The notes beneath the pieces were generated by a model. The model was not told where the DNA came from, ran no database searches, and was given only the letters and a program-made list of their open reading frames with translations. A program made the translations under genes and the position numbers. This document shows positions 31,912 through 41,617 of a stretch of DNA of 64,000 nucleotides, piece after piece. Each line of letters starts with the position of its first letter. Within the stretch, counting starts at the first letter, position 1. The DNA lies in the NCBI GenBank assembly GCA_947471745.1, contig CANJKZ010001109.1:868001-932000 (forward strand), read 5' to 3'. This DNA comes from Closterium sp. Naga37s-1. Taxonomy: Eukaryota; Streptophyta; Zygnematophyceae; Desmidiales; Closteriaceae.

Positions 31912-32127
31912 ATCCTATCCCATCCAGTCACATCCCATCCATATGCATCTCCCATCCCATCTCATCACAGCGTATTGTCACAGCCAATCCGCCCACTCCA
32001 ACGATTGCCACCTGCGTTCCATCTCTGATTCAGAAACCCATCCCCCTCCACTCCCACCGCCACCCCTCAACTTCCACCTTCAACACCTCCGAACACATCC
32101 AAACACAATCATCCCTGGAGCCGTTTT

Positions 32128-32858
32128 TCAGAATTCAACAAAACCCCTCGAGCATGCCCCTCCAAATCCCATCGGGTCTGACTGACCCACACGCAAATGT
32201 CCACAGAAAATCTCTTGGCTCAGTATCAGAATCACGTCATTCACGTCAACACATACTGGCATGGCATGGCATCTGCTGCACTGGAGTCTCTTCATCGGGT
32301 TGAGGCTGGGCTGTTCACGGGAAAGAAAACGCTGCTCAGTCACACGGCGCTGGTGGTGCTGCATGCAACAGGTGTTGGGATTTCCGGTCCCAACAATGGG
32401 AGCCTCAAGAGGAACTGAAATCGCAGGTGCTGCTACCTTGAATGTCAATGTAAAAGCCACCTCATATGATATCAGGGAGGGATCTCTGCTGCTGTAAGCT
32501 GAAGCAGCTGTTGCTGCTGGAATTGCGACTGCTGCTGGAATCATTGATGCTAAAAAATCACTGCTGCTGCGATGAGTGGTACTCCTGGTCACCAGGAAGC
32601 ACTTCTGTGACTGGCAGGTAGGTAGAGAGGGGAGCGCGGGAACAAGGAGGGGAGTCAACCGGAGGAAAAGATAAAGATAGCAGAGGAGGAAAAAGAAAGA
32701 CTGGAACATCAAAGGCCTTTTTTGAGGTGCCTCAAAAGTCAGAGGAGGGAAAAGAAAGACTGGAACATCGAAGGCCTTTTTTGAGTGCGTCAACTGTTTC
32801 ACAAAACTTTGATGTGAAGGGCATGCCTGAACACAAAATACACAGACGCATGGCAGTC

Positions 32859-32918
<60 letters not shown>

Positions 32919-35900
32919 GTGGCGGATGGCAGCTGCTGCTGCTGTGGCGGTTTCCAGAGAGCTGCAGCAGAGGCGATCGATGCTGAGATGTCCACAGGTG
33001 CACTGATGGCATGGCATGGGCAACCACAGAGAGCACGGAACATACATGAAAAGACGTGGAGCAAGAGGAGGAAGGAAGAGTTGACTTTTGAGTCGACTCA
33101 AAAGTCAACGTGGGGGTTTCCAGAGAGCTGCAGCAGAGGCGATCGAGGCTGAGATGTCCACAGGTGCACTGATGGCATGGGCGACAGCAGGGAGCACGGA
33201 ACAGGAGAGAAGAAGGGCAAGAGGAAGAGGGGTGCGAGGGGGACAAGGGAGAAAAGGAAGGGGAGATTGATGGATATGGTCTGCTAGCTATGAGACACTT
33301 AAGGCAATGCCAGCATCCTCTAGTTTTATGTACTATTCTTACAACCCATGTGTAGCGGGCGGTGTGCAGCAGATTTGCCCAAATAAGCATCCACTTTTCT
33401 TTCTACCTTATACACAAGCCTCAGCCCTCACCTGCCCCCACCGCCCCCCCCCCTCCCTGGCCCCCCTCCCTGCCCCCCCTCCCTGCCCCCCCTCCCATCC
33501 CCCTCTCCCTTTTCCCTCCTCAAAGCGCCTCACCTGCCCCCAGCAGCATAGACAGCAACCTGTTGCCGCCACAACCCCGTTCATTTCAATAACACACCCC
33601 GTTCATTCCCCACAAGCCTCGGACCCACCTGCCCCCAGCAGCATAGACAGCCCCTGCTGCCCAGCAGCAGAGGCAGGGGGGTAGTAGAGCGCGGAAGTGG
33701 GGTTGGACAGGGCCCACGATGTTGCAGAGTGTTTTTGAGAATTCTCACTGGACAGGGCCACTCTGCAACATTCAGAAGTGGGGTTGGACAGGGCCCACTG
33801 CTGCTATGAACGCCTGCCCGTAGCCCCCTTCCCTCCCTCTCCCCCTCTTCATCACTTCCCCCTTTCCCTCACTTACTCCACCCCCTCCCTCCCTTCCTCC
33901 CTTCCTCACCTCCCCACCCTCCCCCCCAAACCCTTCCCCCCCTGTCCCACAACCCAGTTAAACAACTCTCACCTGCCCCCAGCGGCGTAGACAGCAGCCT
34001 GCTGCCCAGCAGCGGAAGCAGGCGCATAGTAGAGGGCGGCAGTGGGGTTGGATGGGTCCACTGCTGCTATAAACGGCTGCCCGTATCCCCCCGCTGCTAG
34101 CTGCGCCGCTCCCACTCCCCCTGGCGTCAGCACTGGCACCCTGTGGGGAGGGAGGAGGGGGGTGGAGAGGTGCGGTTTGGGAAAGAGGGTGAGGTGGGGT
34201 GCGAGAGTGTGGGAGTGAGTGGGTGAGTGAGTAGCGGGGGGAGGAGGAAGGGCTAGCTAGCCTGCACTGTGCAATTCCCTGCTGCTATGAACGGCTGCCC
34301 GTATCCCCCCGCTGCTAGCTGCGCCGCTCCCACTCCCCCTGGCGTCAGCACTGGCACCCTGTGGGGAGGGGGGTTGAGGGGGAGGATGGGGGAGGGGGGG
34401 GATGAGGGGGAGAGGGATAGGGTGAGAGAGTGTGGGAGTGAGTGGGCGAGTGAGTGGGCGAGTGAGTGGAATGCTAGCTAGAGCGCATTGAGGGATCCAC
34501 CACGGCTATGAACGGCTGCCCGTACCCCCCCCCCCCCCCCTTGCTAGCTGCACCGCCCTGTGCCCACTGGCACATACTCTACACAACCGTGCTATAAACC
34601 TATTTTTGAGTCGACTAAAAAATCTACAGCACAACCGTGCTATAAACCTATTTTTGAGTCGACTCAAAAATCTACAGCACAACCGTGCTATAAACTCACC
34701 AACTGAACTCCGTGCTCGCATAAGCATCGTGCAACGCCTGCCCCATGAGATACGCCGGCATGGCCGCCATGCCCATCTCTGCTCATTCGTCAAGCACTCT
34801 ACAGCACAACCCCACTAGAAGATACTCACCAAGTGATTTCAGTGCTTGCATAAGCATAGTGCGGCGCCTGCCCCATCGAATAGGCCGGCATCGCCATGCC
34901 CATCTCTGCTCATTCCCCATACAATCCACAGCACAACCCCACTATAAAAAACTCACCAAGTGACCTCGGTGCTCGCATAGGCATAGTGCGGCGCCTGCCC
35001 CATGGAATACGCCGGCATTGCCATGCCCATCGCCGCTCACTCGTTAAGCACTCCCATATAGAAAACTCACCAAGTGACCTCAGTACTCGCGTACGCATAG
35101 TGCGGCGCCTGCCCCATGGAATAGGCCGGCATCGCCATGCCCATCGCCGCTGCAGCAGCCGCTGCTGCCGCCGCCGCCGCCCCTCCTGGCTGCTGCTGCT
35201 GCCCATACTGCATCTGCTGCATCTGCATGCCCTTGGGCGTGTAATCCGGGGCGCTCACTCTCATCATACTCCCTGCCGCTCCTCCCATTCCTCCTGCAGT
35301 CATCGCCCCTCCCTGCATTGCCCCACTCTGCATGGCCTGGCCCCCCATTGCCACTCCCCCGTCCATATGCATGGTTGATCCATCCATCCCCAGTACCATC
35401 ATCCCTGCGCCCATACCTGCGCCCATGCCTCCACCCATCCCTGCTCCCATCCCTGCGTTTTGATGCATATCAGCAGTTACGTCTAATCCACCAGTGCTGC
35501 TGCTGCTACCAACCTGATCCGCATACCCCACTGCTGTTGCTCCTGCCTGTGCCCCTGCCTGTGCTGCTCCCCCTGCTCCTCCTTCTGCTGCTGCTCCTGG
35601 CACCGCTGCTGCTGCTGCTCCTCCCCCTCCTCCTCCTCCTCCTCCTCCTCCTGCTCCTGCCCCTTCCGCTGCTGCCACAGCTGCACCCGTGCTCGTTTTC
35701 ACTACATCACCACCACCTCCGGCTCCATTCTCAGCTGAAGCTGCTGCTGCTCCTCCTGCTTCTCCTCCCCCTGAAACCCCATCTACTCCCTTCACTCCCG
35801 ATCCGTCTGCCGCCCCTACTGCTCCCGCCTGGGTAGAGCCTTCCCCATATGTACCTCCCCCTGCATCAGTCCCATTTGCACCAGAAGCAACCTGGGATCG

Positions 35901-36019
35901 CGGCTGCTGCCACCGCGCCTGCTGCTGCTGGTAGTGCTGCTGCTGCTGTTGATAGTGCTGTTGCTGGTAGTAATGCTGCTGTTGCTGCTGCTGCTGCTGC
36001 TGATGGTAATATTGCTGCG

Positions 36020-36087
<68 letters not shown>

Positions 36088-36160
36088 TGGCTGGCAGGCA
36101 CAAAATCACGCACCCCGACCGCTGTCAGTTTCTTTTGCTGCTGTGGCTGCTGCTGCTGCG

Positions 36161-36192
<32 letters not shown>

Positions 36193-39100
36193 TTATAATG
36201 CTCCTGCCCTCGCCCGCCGGAAACACCCCCTCCTGTCACCCCCTGCGTTCCCCCTCCCCCAGCCCAGCCCCCCCCAACATCCCCCCCAATGCCTTGCCCA
36301 CCCAAGTACCTATACCCTCCTCCTCGCCCCCCTCTCCCTCCTCTCCCTCCTCTACCTCCCCTCCCTTCGTAACCGCCACCATACCCCCTCCCTCTGACTG
36401 CTCCTCCTGCTCCTCCTCCTACTCCTCCACCTCCTCCCATTCCTTCTCCCGTGCCCCCTGCCGGTCCTGAAACCACCACACCTGATACCCTTCCCCCTGC
36501 CGCTCCCACTCCTGCTGCTGCTACTCCTCCTCCAAACCCCCCTGCCCCTGCTACCGTCCCTTGGGCCGTACCTTGGGGGGTGGAATTACCCCAACCGGTA
36601 GGAGCCACGGCTATAGCAGCCGCAGCTGTAGCAGCTGTAGCGGCTGTAGCAGAAGCAGCTGCTGCAGCAGCAGTAGCGTTAACCGGCTGTAGCAGACCAT
36701 GACCTCCAGGGGCTGATGCTGCTGCAGTAGCACCAGCTGCCGTTCCTGCTGCCGCCCCTCCCCCTACTCCTCCCCCCACAGCTGCAAAACTTCCGGAATC
36801 CCCCCCTCCTTCCGCCCCCCCTCCCCCTGCCCCCGCACCAGAACCCGTCCCCATATACCCTCGTCCCCCCCTCCCCCTTCTCCCGCCTCTCCCGCGCCCC
36901 CCCATTCCCAAACCTGCTGCTACGCCCCCCCTCCCGCCCCCGCCTCCCCTTCCTTCCGCACCCATGTCCTGCCATCCTACCCCTCCTGCCCCTGTGCCTT
37001 CTGCACTTGAGGCAGCAGCAGATGCTCCAGCGGGGGTTACTGACATAGCCCCTATCCCCTGCGTCAGATTTGACACGATGCCTGCTCCCCCTGCTCCTGC
37101 CCCTGCTCCTGCCCCTGCTGCAGCTGCTGCTGATGATGCAGACGGAGCGTAGGGAGAGCTAGCGAGGATGCCAGTACCGGGGACGGGGGCAGCTGCTGGT
37201 GCCGACCCCATAACGCCACGCCACGCGCTTGGAGCACCACTAACACCACCAGCAGCACCAGCAGTACCAGAAGCAGCAGCACCACCACCCACCGCTCCTG
37301 CCACTCCTCTTCCTGCTGCTGCTGCTCCTGCCACGCCCTCCCCTTGCTGTGGTGCAGCAGCAAAGTAAGGGTCTCCTGTGCCGTACGCACCCCTGGTACG
37401 AAGAAAGACGAGGGGAAGGATGGGTGGGGTAGAGTGGGGTGGAACAGGTAAGCTTGCACGTTGGTTGTAAACACGAGATTCGGCAGCAGGAGTAGCAGCA
37501 GCGTTGACACTGAAGCTACTGACAATATGCGCTTTGAGTAAAAGTCACTGGTGTGTTTTGAGTCGATTCAGTGGTGTTTTCGCATCAAGCTAGCAACTTA
37601 AAGGAAACGTAGCTTGCTCATTGTAAGGAGTTTACCGTTTAGCACGTGCCAAAACAAATCAAAACGAAACGCTGGTGTGATGGGTGCGGATCTGAATCGC
37701 ACGCATCTGTCCCTGTAGACAACAAAATGAATCGGAACTAAATACTTGTCGTTTCAAGCTGCAGCCAACATACCTGCCTCTGCCACGACCCCTCCCTCCG
37801 CCTCCGCCTCCCCCTCCCCCTCCTCGCGGCCATCCACCCCCTTCTCCGCCAAAGAAGCCGCCCCTGCCCCCCCTCCTGCCGCGGCGGCCTCCGCGCCCCT
37901 GCAGTAGGGATTCGGGAAGCGGAAACGCGGGAGGGGCGCGCGGGGGTGGAAGAAGAGGGGGGAGGCGGGAGGGGGGAGGGGCATGACAGAGTGTGAAGAA
38001 AAGGGGCGTGAAGAAGGAGCAGGAGATGAGGGAAATTACGAAAACGGTTACATACGCATAAGAAAAGCAGTGCTCCTCCCAGGGTACAGTGCATACGCCT
38101 TTGAAACGACCGTAGATATTAGATAACGTGCTAAACCCTCTACTGCAGAACTACACGCACCAACCCACTCCATCCCACACCAGATTTTCTCTACAGCCCA
38201 CACCCCACCCCCCTCATCTCACCAAGTACTGCTGTTGCTCCCACCCGCCCTGCTCCCTGTACCCGTTGCTCTCCTCCTGCTCCAGCTCCCCAAACAAATC
38301 GCGCTTCCCCTACTTCCTGAAAACAATTTATCGGAAATCTAGACATAACACACAACCCACCCACACTCCTACCCCCGCATCTCACCGGGTACTGCTGCTG
38401 CTCCCACCCCCTGAACCCCGTTACTCTCCTCCTGCTCCAGCCCCTCAAACCGATTGTGTTTCCAATGAAGTATAGTATTCGCACACAGCCCACACTCCTA
38501 ACCCCCTCATCTCACCGAGAACTGCTGCTGCTCCCACCCGCCCTGCTCCCTGAACCCGTTTCTCTCCTCCTGCTCCAGCTCCTCAAACAGATCATGCTTC
38601 CACTTCTTCTCCTCCCGCCCGGACTCCCACAGCCGACGCCCGCCCCTGCCGCCCCTGCGCGAGAGAATTTCAGACCGGAAACAGGCAAAACAACGGGCCA
38701 GGAAAACTTCTTGCTTACTACTTCAGACAATAAGGCCTAACTATCTGAAACCATGTATCGTCCGAATGATCTGAATCGTCTATCAGCAGACTGCGCTTCC
38801 AGTTGTACATGCATCTTATATGACCTGCCTCAACATTCGTCTCAACGATTGTGTAAGAGCTTCAAATCGCAAGCTTAATTGCCGAGTCACCCTGCAAGCA
38901 GCTTAACGCGCGGGGCTGGCGAGCAAGCGCGCTGAACGCTCGCTCGATATGTAACCCTAAGCACAGAGACCCATGTACACGCAACCCTAAATTCTGAGAC
39001 GCCCGATTTTTTTGTTTGATGTTCCTTTCTTTCCTTGATCCCGCTGTTCACCCCGTGCATTCCAGCTAAGGCCCTCATAGTTGAATACGTATTCAACGAC

Positions 39101-40190
39101 GGGCCGGGCATGTTACACGAATCTAGACGGATTCGAGCAACAGGATACAAGATCGTGATCCGAGCACTTGGGTACTCAGACACACCACATATAGCCCGAA
39201 ATTTAAAACAGCAGATCCAACAGGTACGACAAAAATCCATACCGCCTGGGCCGTCACCGGAGAGATCATTGCATGTAAATCGCATCGCGCCGGATGACGC
39301 GACTGAAGATCAAGACAACGGGCTTACCTGGATCGACCTCCGCCTTGGCCTTCGCCGAAGCGATCATCATGCATGTAGAACGCGCCAGAAGTCGGCACCA
39401 CAAACGGCTCTGCTTCCTTCTTCACCTCCGCTTCCGCTTCTCCTTCCGCTGCTCCTTCCGCAGCATCCCCTTCCGCGGCACCACCTTCCACACCAGCCCC
39501 TTCCGCCGAAGCCCCTTCCGCTGCTCCGCCCTGGCCCTCCGCTGTACTCTCCGCTTCCGCGCCTTGTACCTCCCCCCCCGGCCGGTCTGTCCCCTCCGCG
39601 CCAATTACCTTGACCACTTCCGGACCTGATGCTGCCCCTCCTGCTGCCGCCACGTCACCAAACCCTGGCATCTCCCCGTCAGAACTTGCCACGTCAGCCG
39701 CGCCGAGACGAGCATCTTCTTCCGCGTAACCGCCTGCCCCATCATCAAGACCCTCCAATTCTTCCGCCTCTTCATACGCTTCCTCGTAATCTTCCCCTCC
39801 TTCCCCCTCCGCACCATCCAAAAACCCCTCCTCATCGCCCTCCTCTCCATCTTCACCCTCATCATCGCTCGCGCCGCGTCGTCTCGGAACTAATTCCACG
39901 TCATCCTCAAGATCGCTGTGGTATTCCTCCTCTTCCTCCGCCCCGGCAGCTTGCTCGCTTTCGCCGGCTTCACCAGCTTTCGCGATTTCGCCGGTTTCGC
40001 TAACTTCTCCGGTTTCGCCAGCTTTCGTGGTTCCGTCAGCTTCGCCTATGGTTTCTGACGGTAACTGCTCGGCGCTCTCTTCAGGAGGGTCTACGGACGC
40101 ATTTACAGGTGCAGGAGGAGCGGCAGGAGCAGCTACATCTGGTGATTCTTCGATGCTCGTTTTAGTCGCTTCTGCTGAAGGTGTCGACAT
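32128..40190 (-). CDS. BTZ: Barentsz/CASC3 (MLN51)-like exon-junction-complex protein
   Basis: Exons on the minus strand are 40190-39328, 38654-38516, 37898-37774, 37392-35071, 34140-33973, then tentatively 33002-32917 and 32549-32128. All join in phase (1374 residues). Residues 1-258 are strongly acidic with a long Glu/Asp tract. The SELOR/Btz core that binds eIF4AIII and RNA spans exons 1-2: PFVVPTSGAFYMHDDRF (about 262-278), then RRLWESGREEKKWKHDLFEEL. Exon 3 is an RG-rich RNA-binding-like block. Exon 4 is a 770-residue Gly/Ala/Gln low-complexity region. Exons 4-5 end in a conserved-looking MPAYSMGQAPHYAY and VPVLTPGGVGAAQ stretch. Known role: core EJC subunit in mRNA localisation and nonsense-mediated decay. 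The first five exons are firm; the last two and the C-terminus are uncertain. Introns hold many partial copies of exon edges. The protein is long for the family because of the repeats. Confidence 0.83.
32720..32737. repeat. Junction palindrome, centre GTGC
   Basis: TTTTGAG-GTGC-CTCAAAA between two near-identical copies of an approximately 55-bp segment (AGGAGG...AAAGAAAGACTGGAACATC). A degenerate form, TTTTGAGTGCGTCAACT, ends the second copy. Confidence 0.8.
32863..32916. repeat. (AC)n microsatellite at a predicted splice donor
   Basis: About 27 AC units. On the minus strand the (GT)n begins exactly after the predicted exon 6 of the Barentsz-like gene, so the donor GT would be the first unit. 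Confidence 0.9.
33080..33109. repeat. 30-bp perfect junction palindrome, centre TCGA
   Basis: The half-site GTTGACTTTTGAGTC is followed by its exact reverse complement. It lies between two copies of a predicted exon-6 segment of the Barentsz-like gene (about 32945-33015 and 33115-33185). Confidence 0.95.
33534..34368 (-). repeat. Partial tandem copies of Barentsz exon 5
   Basis: The true exon is 33973-34140. Its acceptor-side half is repeated at about 34284-34368, and more decayed with a C-run at 34506-34575. Its donor-side half is repeated at about 33624-33715 and 33534-33560, with further exon-body pieces at 33690-33830. A TTTTTGAGAATTCTCA palindrome lies between copies at 33732-33748. Confidence 0.85.
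33732..33748. repeat. Junction palindrome, centre AATT
   Basis: TTTTTGAG-AATT-CTCA, with the right arm partly lost. It is flanked on both sides by the same exon-5-derived words (GTGGGGTTGGACAGGGCCCAC). Confidence 0.8.
34604..34671. repeat. Two junction palindromes, centre TCGA, in tandem
   Basis: TTTTGAGTCGACTAAAA at 34604-34620 (one base missing from the right arm) and a perfect 22-bp palindrome at 34650-34671 with half-site ATTTTTGAGTC. They sit inside a roughly 47-bp tandem unit (ACAGCACAACCGTGCTATAA...). Confidence 0.92.
34695..35070 (-). repeat. Three tandem copies of the Barentsz exon 4 3' end and splice donor
   Basis: Starting from the true exon end at 35071, copies of the last roughly 95 coding bases plus the GTGAGT donor recur with donors near 34952, 34825 and 34695, a spacing of 114-130 bp. 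All lie within intron 4. Confidence 0.9.
37557..37573. repeat. Degenerate junction palindrome
   Basis: TTTTGAGTCGATTCAGT in the third intron of the Barentsz-like gene. It is flanked by similar words, ACTGGTGTGTTTT and AGTGGTGTTTT. Confidence 0.55.
38222..38455 (-). repeat. Two decayed copies of Barentsz exon 2 3' end
   Basis: Sequence equivalent to GAGCTGGAGCAGGAGGAGAG through the GTGAGA donor recurs at about 38383-38450 and 38217-38310, after the true exon 38516-38654. Each copy has indels or a stop relative to the real exon. Confidence 0.85.
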
Positions 40191-40824
40191 GACGTTGATC
40201 AGGAAAATGGCAAACTAAATTTCCCGTAAGCTTGACCTAAAACGTTCGCAAAAATAGTTTTGCGTTGCGATCAGCTTCGAAACAAGAGTGAGACTCACAC
40301 AGAAAAAATAAGGCTAGAATTATTTCGAGACGAGAATATGATTCTTAAGCATCTATTAACTTTGTATTTGACGTGAACATGACTAACATTCTAACAAAGC
40401 AAAATCCGTGTCAAGCAAGAAGAACGCTTAGGATCCCGATCTAGAAAGCAAAAGCCCAAACGGTGCAAGAACAAAGGAACCGCTTAGGAGCACCCGTCCC
40501 TTACGTCGCTGCACAAGCACCTAACACGGTAAAACGCATCCTATGCTAGGCATAAACGAAACTGACGTTCTCTGCCAAAAATGCCAAAATGTCACATCGA
40601 GTGAGATGTAATACATATCTAGGTCATACATGGAGGGAGGAGCCTGGTCCTTCAAATATCTAGGGAGCATCGGGTTGGAGAATTTTCCAGCATGAAGCTA
40701 GGGGCGCGGAGAAAGTAAGATGGGGAAGGACAGCACGGGGAAATGCTTGCAGGGGCGCGGAGGTTTGAGTAAAGCACCCATGCGGGCTATGTAGGCGCTC
40801 GTCCGCAGCGCAAGACCACAGCAC
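40191..40824. other. 5' flank of Barentsz-like gene
   Basis: The AT-richer sequence next to the start codon at 40190 is probably promoter and 5' untranslated region. No specific element can be assigned. Confidence 0.45.
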
Positions 40825-40827
40825 TAA

Positions 40828-41003
40828 GGGCGGGTCCAGCACGTACGTTTACAGGTCCTATGCAGTTCATTCGTAGTGGTTTGGGTAGATATCAGGCGGT
40901 GCACAGCGGTTTTGCAACTGCACCGTTTTGAACCGTGACGCAATACAGATTGTCGCACTGGATGAACTGTAATGTACGGAAAACGTACGTGCTGGACCCG
41001 CCC
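40828..41003. mobile_element. PIF/Harbinger-type MITE (176 bp)
   Basis: The terminal inverted repeat has half-site GGGCGGGTCCAGCACGTACG and is at least 23 bp, perfect. A 3-bp target duplication TAA flanks it at 40825-40827 and 41004-41006. It has no coding sequence. It lies about 640 bp upstream of the Barentsz-like start codon. Confidence 0.88.
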
Positions 41004-41232
41004 TAAGACTTGGCGGGAGAGACTGACGTGGCGAGGTGAATGGATAGGTTGGTCCCTACGTGAACAGAACGTGAGTTTCTCCACCGCGGGCATTGTGCAA
41101 ATGTCTGGGCTTGAAAAATATAGGTACAGGTAATTCAGTGTTCACTTGTAAGCAGTTAGGAAAACGTTGAGTAATATGTAGGATACTGAACCGTTTAACT
41201 TCTTAGGTAATAATCTGTTTTTGAGAACACTT

Positions 41233-41372
41233 TGTTAGAGTTACTAGCTAGATGAGTGAATTCGATTAGGTAAGGGGGGGGTACAAGGACTATCGAGAGA
41301 GATTGCTGTACCCTCTAAGGAAAGAACCCTACACAACCTAGAGTGAAATAAGCAGAACAATATGTTTTGACA
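41233..41372 (-). repeat. 3' LTR of Copia 3
   Basis: 140 bp, complete, with the purine tract adjacent at 41373-41383. Confidence 0.93.
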
Positions 41373-41617
41373 CACCCCCATAGGTGAAGTAGGGGATAGC
41401 CAAGCCTAACAGTGGTCACAAGACCAGTCAAGCAAGAGAACAAGCAAGGCAAAGCCCAGGGTGGATCTCAAGGACACCACACAATCTGAGCACAAGCAGG
41501 CAGCCACAAGGCCAGTTCACATGCAGATTTATAAGAGCAAGGCAGTACACAGATCACAACCTAGCAAGAGGAAACATGCAGGTATAAAGATATATAGCAG
41601 TGTACAACAAGAGCAAG

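Noticed and set aside
34506..34793. 95-codon minus-strand frame with repeated FIARLCCRF peptide
   Set aside because: Produced by the 47-bp tandem unit holding the junction palindromes. Not spliced to anything recognisable.
35318..36470. Leu-, Ala- and Gln-rich frames opposite Barentsz exon 4
   Set aside because: Mirror translations of the (CAG)n/(GCT)n low-complexity exon, which has a consistent splice structure on the minus strand.
39035..39613. 192-codon plus-strand frame with an ordinary-looking first half
   Set aside because: It lies in the first intron and exon 1 of the Barentsz-like gene on the other strand. It shows no recognisable domain, and its second half is the antisense of the acidic exon.
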